From an uncultured Lachnospiraceae bacterium (GTDB lineage Bacteria > Bacillota > Clostridia > Lachnospirales > Lachnospiraceae), in assembly GCA_910586315.1 (NCBI GenBank), contig CAJUIP010000015.1:12521-76520 (forward strand): 64,000 nucleotides of DNA, in the 5' to 3' direction. Made by a program: the position numbers and the translations under genes. This document shows positions 58,056 through 64,000 of the stretch, one piece after another. The notes beneath the pieces are model-generated. The model ran no database searches, had not been told where the DNA came from, and worked only from the letters and a program-made list of their open reading frames with translations. Numbering within the stretch: position 1 is the stretch's first letter; every line of letters starts with the position of its first letter.

Positions 58056-58477
58056 ATATATTATATAATAGTCTATCTTTCTGCAAATTGCAAGTACTAT
58101 TTCGAAAAAGAATAAAAAAGTAGCGTCGAAAAGCTAACACCAAATAAGGAAGTAAAAGTGCTCTCATAAACAAACCTATCTTTTTTCTTTGATTGTACCA
58201 AAAAAGAGAGAATAGTGTTCACAATTTATTCATTCATGCGTTTGTCGTGGGGATTTACAATTACACACTTGAAGCGTAGCAACGCTTTGTGCTATACTAA
58301 ATCCAGTGTTTGCAGATTTTTATAAAGCATAAAATGAATGTGAATTTTCGATATTATATTTCAACAGGGGTGCCGGTTGTGTTTGTTAGTTAATAAGAAA
58401 CTTTGGAAACTGTTGCTCGACCGTGAAATGGGAAAGATTTATGTGCTGTGGTGAGAACCTATAGATAGCTCTGAAAA
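58056..58477. other. intergenic region with the helicase promoter
   Basis: Apart from the promoter at 58269 and the ATPase -10 nothing is assigned; no ORF is supported. The GC content is low, unlike the left side. Confidence 0.5.
58269..58298 (+). promoter_or_regulatory. probable promoter of the DUF4011/helicase gene
   Basis: TTGAAG (58269-58274), 18 bases containing AGCG...CGCT, then TATACT (58293-58298). The 5' leader would be about 170 bases. Confidence 0.5.
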
Positions 58478-61400
58478 GTGAGCAAAAGAACCGGAAGGAT
58501 GGGGGCGAGCCGAATGGTGGATACAAAGAAGCTGGATAAATGGGCTGATTTGCTGCTGGATACGGGAAAGCGTAATAATCTAATCAATTTTAAGGATACG
58601 AGAGCTTCAACCGTGGAGGTGCTGCTTCCGCCTTCTGATGTATTATTCGAGAAAGTGGATGGTGCAACATCTTTTGAAGTTTTTGATCCAAAGATTATCG
58701 AAGAAGATGATGAACTGGAAGAATTCTCTGAGCCAGAGCAGTTGCAAACTGAGACATCGGAAGAGTCTGATACTCCTGACGGAAAAGCTAAATTTTTTGC
58801 ACAATATTGCGGAAAAATTAAACGGCAGAATCAAATCCTGCTTTACAATGCATCGACAAATCCACTTACCGCTGTGAAAAACATTGATAAAAAAGCGCGG
58901 GAGTTCATCGAAGAAACAGGTGTCAATGTTGCATACATGGCGTTTGGCTTTATCCACTGGAAAGAAAACGCCTCTTCGAACTATGTTTTCCATGCGCCTA
59001 TTTTGCTTGTGCCGATTCAGCTGGAACAAGTGTCCGCAGTGGAACCATACTTTATTAAGTCAGCAGAAGATGACATCATTGTTAATCCGACCTTTTCCTA
59101 CAAAATGGACGCGGAACACAAGGTGAAGCTTCCTGAGTATAACGATGAGGGGCTGACTGCCTACCTTGAGAAGGTAAAGCGCCTTGTGGCAAAACTTCAA
59201 TGGACAGTCACAGCAGAATGCAAGATCGGTATTTTTTCATTCCTCAAAATCAATATGTACCGAGATCTGAAGGATAATGCAAAGGCGATTCTTGCTAATC
59301 GGAATGTTCGTCAGCTCTTGGGCGAGCAAATCGACATGGAAAGATTGTATGGTGATAAGGAAGCTGTTGCCGATCCGCTGATTGAGTTACATAGTGTAGT
59401 TGACGCAGACTCCAGCCAGATTGAAGCGATTGAGATGGCAAAGTCGGGAAAGAGCTTTGTTTTGCAGGGGCCTCCCGGAACTGGAAAGAGCCAGACGATT
59501 ACTAACATCATTGCGGAATGTCTCAGCGATGGAAAAAAGGTTTTGTTCGTCTCTGAAAAGTTGGCAGCCTTAAATGTGGTTTACGACAAATTGAAGCAAG
59601 CTGGACTTGCTGAATTCTGCTTACAGCTCCACAGTCATAGGGCAAACAAGAAGGATGTTATCGCGGATATTTGCCATACGTTACGCACAGGAAAAAGTAC
59701 TGTTTCCTCAAAAGCAAGTGCCGAAATCGCCATCAAGGAAAAGGCACAGAATCAGTTGGATGTCTATGCGGCTGAGCTTCACAAACAGCGCCCGGTCATT
59801 GAAAAGAGTCTGTATCAATTGTATGAGTCTTATGCCTCAGTTCGTTCAATGCCGGATGTTGAGTATTCGATTCCACAGCTTTCTTCTAAAGGTGAAGTGT
59901 ACTTGACAGAAACGACTTCTCTTTTAGAACAGCATGTAGACTACATTCCGTCCATTGGATATGATTATAGAAAGAATCCGTGGTATGGCTATATCGCTCA
60001 GGACACGTCTTACCAGGCAAAAAATGAGGTAAAAAGCGATCTTTCTATTGTCTCACAATTCTTGCAGATATTGACTCCCTTACAACAGGAAATTTCTGAG
60101 AAGTACGGAATACCGTGTGCCAGCATAGAGGATGCACATACATGGAACAGCTTTTTCAGTTTTGCAGCAACATCTAAACTGATTACACCGTCACTCTTGA
60201 ATCAGGAATATTTTGACATGGTAAACTCTGCGTTGCATAAATTGCAAGCGCAGAGCGCAGATATTCTTGCTGCCCGCTCCGTATTGGGTGCAGTGTTTGA
60301 CGATGATGTTTATAAGCTGAATGGAGAAGTGTATCATAAGAAGCTGACAAAACAGTTTAGCAGAACCATCTCCAGATTTTTTAATGCCGAGTACAAACAG
60401 CTTATCACCGACCTGCGCTTGTGCAAAAAAAACGGAAAGAAGCCATCCTATAATGAAGCTGTCACTATGACAGAAAAACTTGCCTATTATCAGCAAAAGA
60501 ATGTGGAATTCGCCGAAGCAGAAGCACCAATCAAAGCGTTTCTTGGTGAAGCCTATAATGGTGTTGAAACCGAATGGGACTATGTAACGAAACAAATGTC
60601 GGCGTTGGAGACAATATTCTCTAATAATGTTGCGTTCGGCGCGTTGGGACACTATGACGACTTTGTCTCTGAAAGGGGTACGTTTACAGATTACCATCAA
60701 AAACTTGAAACGGCTTTTGCGGTTTGTAGTGCTGATACACTCAAGCAAGCTGATGGATACTTTGACCGAACGATTTTGAACATTCATGCTGCGCCATGTA
60801 TCCTGGTATTGGAGAAATTAACGGGCTGCCTGAATGAAATGGATAAACTGGACAATTGGTGCCATTTCAGGAGCCTTCTTTCCGAGCTTGATGATAAGCA
60901 GGTCGTGCATTATGTAAATGCTGCTATCGGTCAGAATATAGAACCGAAGCATATTGTCGGCACATTCCAGAAGCAATTTTATTATCAGTGGATAGATTCG
61001 ATTTTGTCTGGAAGTCCGGTTTTGTCTGCGTTCAATCGAATTTCTCAAGATAAAGCGATCCGTACTTTCTCTGCGAAAGATACCGAACAGTTTGAAATCA
61101 ACAAAGCAAAAATCCGTGCAGAGCTTTCATCCATGCGCCCATCACTTGATATGATTGCGTCTGGAAGTGCATTGGCGATTTTGCTTCGTGAAGGTGAGAA
61201 AAAGCGCAAGCAAAAAAGTATTCGTTCCCTGCTTGCTGAAACAGGTGAGCTTGTTCAGCGGATTAAGCCATGCTTTCTGATGTCTCCGCTGAGCGTCAGC
61301 ACTTTCCTTGCACCGGATTCCGTCCACTTTGATGTGGTTGTATTCGATGAGGCGTCACAGATTTTTCCACAGGATGCAATTGGTGCAATCTATCGTGCAG

Positions 61401-63139
61401 ATCAGTTGATTGTTGTAGGCGACTCTAAGCAGATGCCGCCCAGCAATTTTTTTAATGCTACCATTGAAGCGGAGGACAACGATGAAGAAACCGGAGATGT
61501 AACAGACTTTGAATCCATCTTGGATTTGTGTTCGACATCCATGCAGCAGCTTCGGTTGCGCTGGCATTACCGCAGTCGTTATGAGCAGCTTATTACTTTT
61601 TCCAACAAGAATTTTTATGACAGCGATCTTGTAACATTCCCATCTTCTAAGGCTGATGCTCTGGGAATCGGCGTAGACTATTATCATGTGGACGGCATTT
61701 TCGACCGCAAAGCTCACACCAACCGAAAGGAAGCAGAGTTCATTGTCGATCTGATTTATCAGAATATCGAGAAATATCCGAACCGTAGTCTTGGCGTGGT
61801 TGCGTTTAGCGTCGCCCAACAGGATTTGATAGATAAACTGCTTTCTAAACGGCGGCAGAGTACACCGGAAAAAGAGTATTTCTTCAAGAATGACGGAAAT
61901 GAGCCGTTCTTTATCAAGAATCTCGAAACAGTGCAGGGCGATGAAAGAGATACGATCATTTTTAGCATTGCTTATGGTATTGATGCACAAGGACGCCTGT
62001 TGCACAACTTTGGTCCGCTGAACCGCGTCGGTGGTGAACGAAGGCTGAATGTTGCAGTTACTCGTGCAAAATGCAATGTCCAGTTGGTTTCTTCTATGCA
62101 CTATACGGACATTGATCTGAAGCATACATCCGCAGAAGGTGCAAAGCTGCTTCGTGAATACCTTGATTATGCTGAGAATGGCAGCATTGCACTGGAGCGG
62201 GCGATTTCAGTCAGCCCGTTTGAGAAATTCGATTCTGATTTTGAACTTGAGGTATGTGACTATCTGAGATCCAAAGGCTTTTCTGTGGATACGCAGGTTG
62301 GCTGCTCTGGATTCCGAATTGATCTCGGTTTGAAGTTGCCGGATAGTTCTGATTATGTGCTTGCGATTGAATGCGATGGAGCAACTTATCACTCCTCTAA
62401 AAACGCGCGCGACCGCGACCGTTTGCGGCAGGAAATCTTGGAACGCATGGGGTGGAAATTCTATCGCATTTGGTCTACGGATTGGTTCAGAAATAAATCG
62501 GTTGAACAGCTTCGTCTTTTGGAGGCGGCTGCGGATGCAGTTAAAAATCCAACAAAAGTAGAGGTGAAGCCAATGAATAGTCAGCCAACAGGAACATTTG
62601 AAGAAGTTGTAGTCGAGAAGCACTTTGAATTTCCTGCATATAAGGCGGCAGATGTCCATAAGCTAAGCAGCAAATATCTTCCCCGTGATTTTAAAGGAAT
62701 GATAAAAGCCATTCTGGAAATTGAGGCACCTCTTTCGGAGGACTTGCTTCTAAAACGTATTGTCTGGTGCTTTGGACGTGAAAAAGTTACAAGCGTCGTA
62801 CAAAGAGCCTATGAACAGCAGATGTCCGGATACCAGCGTTATGGCATTATCCGCAGAAATGGTTTCTTGTACTTGAATGATGAAAAGAAAATTCAGTTCA
62901 GAGGACCGGGTGACATTGAGCGTGAAATCAAGCAAATTGCTCCAGACGAATTAGCCGCCGGAATGTTCGAGATTCTGAAACAGAACGTGACTGCTGATAA
63001 GAGCGGGTTATACCGTTCTTTGGCGGCACAGTGCGGAGTGGCGCGTGTTGGAAAAGCCGTCAACGAGGCAATGGATGCTGCACTGAATATATTGAATGAT
63101 CGTATTGTTGTTGATGGCGAACAGATTTCCATCAAATAA
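58478..63139 (+). CDS. DUF4011-SF1 helicase-PD-(D/E)XK nuclease-DUF3320 protein (Hhe-type anti-phage candidate)
   Basis: It has 1553 residues. Residues 15-300 are DUF4011 (KLDKWADLLLDTGKRNNLINF). The superfamily-1 helicase has Walker A GPPGTGKSQT near residue 333, VVVFDEASQIFPQDAI, VGDSKQMPPSNFF, LRLRWHYRSRYEQLI, TVQGDERDTII and RRLNVAVTRAKCNVQLV. After it a nuclease domain follows (GFRIDLGL...VLAIECDGATYHSSKNARDRDRLR, about 1268-1325, with D...ExD). DUF3320 ends it (YLPRDFKGMIKAILEIEAPL). This order is that of single-gene Hhe-type phage-defence proteins. Start GTG 58478; ATG 58514 is also possible. It is an orphan next to mobile-element remnants. Confidence 0.92.
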   Translation: MSKRTGRMGASRMVDTKKLDKWADLLLDTGKRNNLINFKDTRASTVEVLLPPSDVLFEKVDGATSFEVFDPKIIEEDDELEEFSEPEQLQTETSEESDTPDGKAKFFAQYCGKIKRQNQILLYNASTNPLTAVKNIDKKAREFIEETGVNVAYMAFGFIHWKENASSNYVFHAPILLVPIQLEQVSAVEPYFIKSAEDDIIVNPTFSYKMDAEHKVKLPEYNDEGLTAYLEKVKRLVAKLQWTVTAECKIGIFSFLKINMYRDLKDNAKAILANRNVRQLLGEQIDMERLYGDKEAVADPLIELHSVVDADSSQIEAIEMAKSGKSFVLQGPPGTGKSQTITNIIAECLSDGKKVLFVSEKLAALNVVYDKLKQAGLAEFCLQLHSHRANKKDVIADICHTLRTGKSTVSSKASAEIAIKEKAQNQLDVYAAELHKQRPVIEKSLYQLYESYASVRSMPDVEYSIPQLSSKGEVYLTETTSLLEQHVDYIPSIGYDYRKNPWYGYIAQDTSYQAKNEVKSDLSIVSQFLQILTPLQQEISEKYGIPCASIEDAHTWNSFFSFAATSKLITPSLLNQEYFDMVNSALHKLQAQSADILAARSVLGAVFDDDVYKLNGEVYHKKLTKQFSRTISRFFNAEYKQLITDLRLCKKNGKKPSYNEAVTMTEKLAYYQQKNVEFAEAEAPIKAFLGEAYNGVETEWDYVTKQMSALETIFSNNVAFGALGHYDDFVSERGTFTDYHQKLETAFAVCSADTLKQADGYFDRTILNIHAAPCILVLEKLTGCLNEMDKLDNWCHFRSLLSELDDKQVVHYVNAAIGQNIEPKHIVGTFQKQFYYQWIDSILSGSPVLSAFNRISQDKAIRTFSAKDTEQFEINKAKIRAELSSMRPSLDMIASGSALAILLREGEKKRKQKSIRSLLAETGELVQRIKPCFLMSPLSVSTFLAPDSVHFDVVVFDEASQIFPQDAIGAIYRADQLIVVGDSKQMPPSNFFNATIEAEDNDEETGDVTDFESILDLCSTSMQQLRLRWHYRSRYEQLITFSNKNFYDSDLVTFPSSKADALGIGVDYYHVDGIFDRKAHTNRKEAEFIVDLIYQNIEKYPNRSLGVVAFSVAQQDLIDKLLSKRRQSTPEKEYFFKNDGNEPFFIKNLETVQGDERDTIIFSIAYGIDAQGRLLHNFGPLNRVGGERRLNVAVTRAKCNVQLVSSMHYTDIDLKHTSAEGAKLLREYLDYAENGSIALERAISVSPFEKFDSDFELEVCDYLRSKGFSVDTQVGCSGFRIDLGLKLPDSSDYVLAIECDGATYHSSKNARDRDRLRQEILERMGWKFYRIWSTDWFRNKSVEQLRLLEAAADAVKNPTKVEVKPMNSQPTGTFEEVVVEKHFEFPAYKAADVHKLSSKYLPRDFKGMIKAILEIEAPLSEDLLLKRIVWCFGREKVTSVVQRAYEQQMSGYQRYGIIRRNGFLYLNDEKKIQFRGPGDIEREIKQIAPDELAAGMFEILKQNVTADKSGLYRSLAAQCGVARVGKAVNEAMDAALNILNDRIVVDGEQISIK

Positions 63140-63160
63140 TCCCTTGGCAACAAGGGTGCG

Positions 63161-63342
63161 TTATCCGAGATTTTCCTTTTGATGGGAAAACCACTTTTCG
63201 TTCCAATCCCGGATATGCCTGTTCACGGTTCCCTGCGAAAGTTCAGCATACCGCCCCGTTCGGGAGATCGAGGAATGACCGAGAAAATTTTTGATTGCAT
63301 AATCGATACTCCGGCTATCCGCTCTTAACAGAGATTCCTATG
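63161..63342 (-). pseudogene. C-terminal remnant of a tyrosine recombinase/integrase
   Basis: Read on the minus strand: LLRADSRSIDYAIKNFLGH, then SSISRTGRYAELSQGTVNR, then DWNEKWFSH, ending at TAA 63163-63161. The LGHSSI..T.RYA block is the phage-integrase C-terminal pattern around the conserved His and catalytic Tyr. About 55 residues remain; the R...H-x-x-R catalytic part upstream is gone, cut at about 63342. It is next to the defence gene, as at many integration sites. Confidence 0.65.
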
Positions 63343-63350
63343 GAACTGTA

Positions 63351-63476
63351 GTGAAGAAAGCCATCACAGATTATGTGGAGGCGACACTGCTGGCGGCGGA
63401 TCACGACTGCCTGTATCTGTATGAGCAGGGAGCGAAGGACTGCGTGGCGCTGCTGAAGAAGCTGGGTGTGCTGTAG
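63351..63476 (+). pseudogene. 41-codon fragment of a mobile-element protein
   Basis: GTG 63351 reads MKKAITDYVEATLLAADHD...YEQGAKDCVALLKKLGVL. I recall this ending from proteins of clostridial conjugative elements but cannot name the family. The left end abuts the integrase remnant in the opposite orientation, so the fusion point is a rearrangement joint. Confidence 0.3.
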
Positions 63477-63511
63477 AAATTTTAACAGCATTTTTTTCTG
63501 AGAAAGAAAAA

Positions 63512-63541
63512 CTACAGAGTGGCTGGCAGGCTGCTCTGTAG
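63512..63541 (+). terminator. hairpin after the fragment
   Basis: CTACAGAG pairs with CTCTGTAG around a 14-base loop; a T-rich stretch (CATTTTTTATC) follows about 15 bases later. Confidence 0.45.
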
Positions 63542-63555
63542 CTGTCTGTACGGGA

Positions 63556-64000
63556 TCATTTTTTATCTTTTGGGGAGAGCCGATCATACTGGATCTGTAC
63601 AGCTCCGGTGTCGGTGTTTATCTTTTCTTTTTTAAGAAGGGTATATACAGCCTGACCTTTTGTGTAATCCCTGTCCTCCTTTGGAAAAAAAGAGCGACAG
63701 AAAAAATTCCCGGCCTCGTCTTTTTTGTCAAGAAAGATATACACATCGGTATATTCATGAGGTGTAGAGAGTAGGTACTCTGCTTCGATAAGGGAAAGTG
63801 CCTGAAGCTTTCAGTTATAACGGAAGAGCAGGTCATTTTTATCGAAAAGTACCTCAATTTTTTGAAAAGGCTCCAGCCGGTTCTGGATGCTGTAGAAGTA
63901 GCGGCTCTTTTTGATATCCTCCAAAGTAATCGAGCCAGTACACTAGAAAGGATCTGGGAAAATACTTTTTCACGACTGGCTCTGGAGAGACGCAGGTCGT
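63556..64000 (-). pseudogene. PBECR4-like protein, interrupted by stop codons and cut by the window edge
   Basis: On the minus strand the same frame reads CTGSITLEDIKKSRYFYSIQNRLEP, FDKNDLLFRYN, a TGA near 63813, LQALSLIEAEYLL, then VYIFLDKKDEAGNFFCRSFFPKEDRDYTKGQAVYTLLKKEK and VQIQYDRLS. An additional TAG lies near 63943. FFCRSFFPK..DYT.GQ....LLKKEK with a tyrosine-rich ending is the pattern I associate with PBECR4 domains, which occur in phage and conjugative-element proteins. Two stops in one frame show decay; the 5' end lies outside the window. Confidence 0.5.

Noticed and set aside
1..64000. tRNA, rRNA or known riboswitch genes
   Set aside because: I looked in the intergenic gaps for cloverleaf arms, CCA ends and common riboswitch cores and saw none that I could support.

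Overview
The window looks like a chromosomal segment from an anaerobic, gut-type member of the Clostridia, most likely Lachnospiraceae. The evidence is its hydroxylamine reductase, flavodiiron protein and ferredoxin-type aldo/keto reductase, the MBOAT/DHHW/DUF4358 cluster, strong AGGAGG ribosome sites and Lachnospiraceae-style choline-binding-like repeats. No rRNA, tRNA or CRISPR array was seen.

Region 1 (1-7,550) is a scrap yard of accessory genes. It starts with the tail of a DUF4143 ATPase, then an intact DNA-alkylation repair pair (AlkA-type glycosylase, Ogt) among truncated or internally deleted genes (DUF6508-like, monooxygenase, LysE, PhzF, cupin). Inside it is an intact nitrosative-stress locus: a Crp/Fnr regulator divergent from a ferredoxin-like protein and hydroxylamine reductase, with a dyad at -41.5 from the inferred start.

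Region 2 (7,900-28,250) is the most unusual part. Two paralogous LysR regulators (7,928 and 25,291) flank or lie within about 20 kb of redox and ester-cleaving genes. At least seven are flavodoxin-fold proteins, several of them predicted lipoproteins or secreted. There are also a carboxylesterase fused to a flavodoxin domain, other lipoprotein alpha/beta hydrolases, a bicupin lipoprotein, a DUF4405 membrane cytochrome-like protein, an aldo/keto reductase, an iron alcohol dehydrogenase and a RibD-like reductase. I infer an extracytoplasmic ester-cleaving and flavin-dependent reducing system. Several genes are broken, mostly by one missing G, and a YhcG-type nuclease gene sits between partial duplications.

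Region 3 (28,350-39,360) has a PPOX-fold protein, an HxlR regulator, a small HMA metal chaperone, two tandem hybrid histidine kinases, and a polar amino-acid ABC transporter reading away from them. Region 4 (39,386-47,330) has a flavodiiron protein, an acyl-CoA dehydrogenase/EtfA/rubredoxin fusion, a Cu/Zn superoxide dismutase, a polysaccharide deacetylase, a broken lipoprotein and an ECF sigma factor with its membrane partner. The rubredoxin fusion and flavodiiron protein could form an oxygen-consuming chain. Region 5 (47,640-58,000) has a ferredoxin-type aldo/keto reductase, a D,D-carboxypeptidase, a cell-surface O-acetylation operon, a GNAT acetyltransferase, a solo NMT1-type binding protein and a Zn/Cd-type P-type ATPase with a tandem His-rich N-terminus.

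Region 6 (58,270-64,000) has a very large DUF4011/SF1 helicase/nuclease/DUF3320 protein of the Hhe anti-phage type, followed by remnants of a tyrosine recombinase and a PBECR4-like protein. This suggests a decayed mobile-element boundary.
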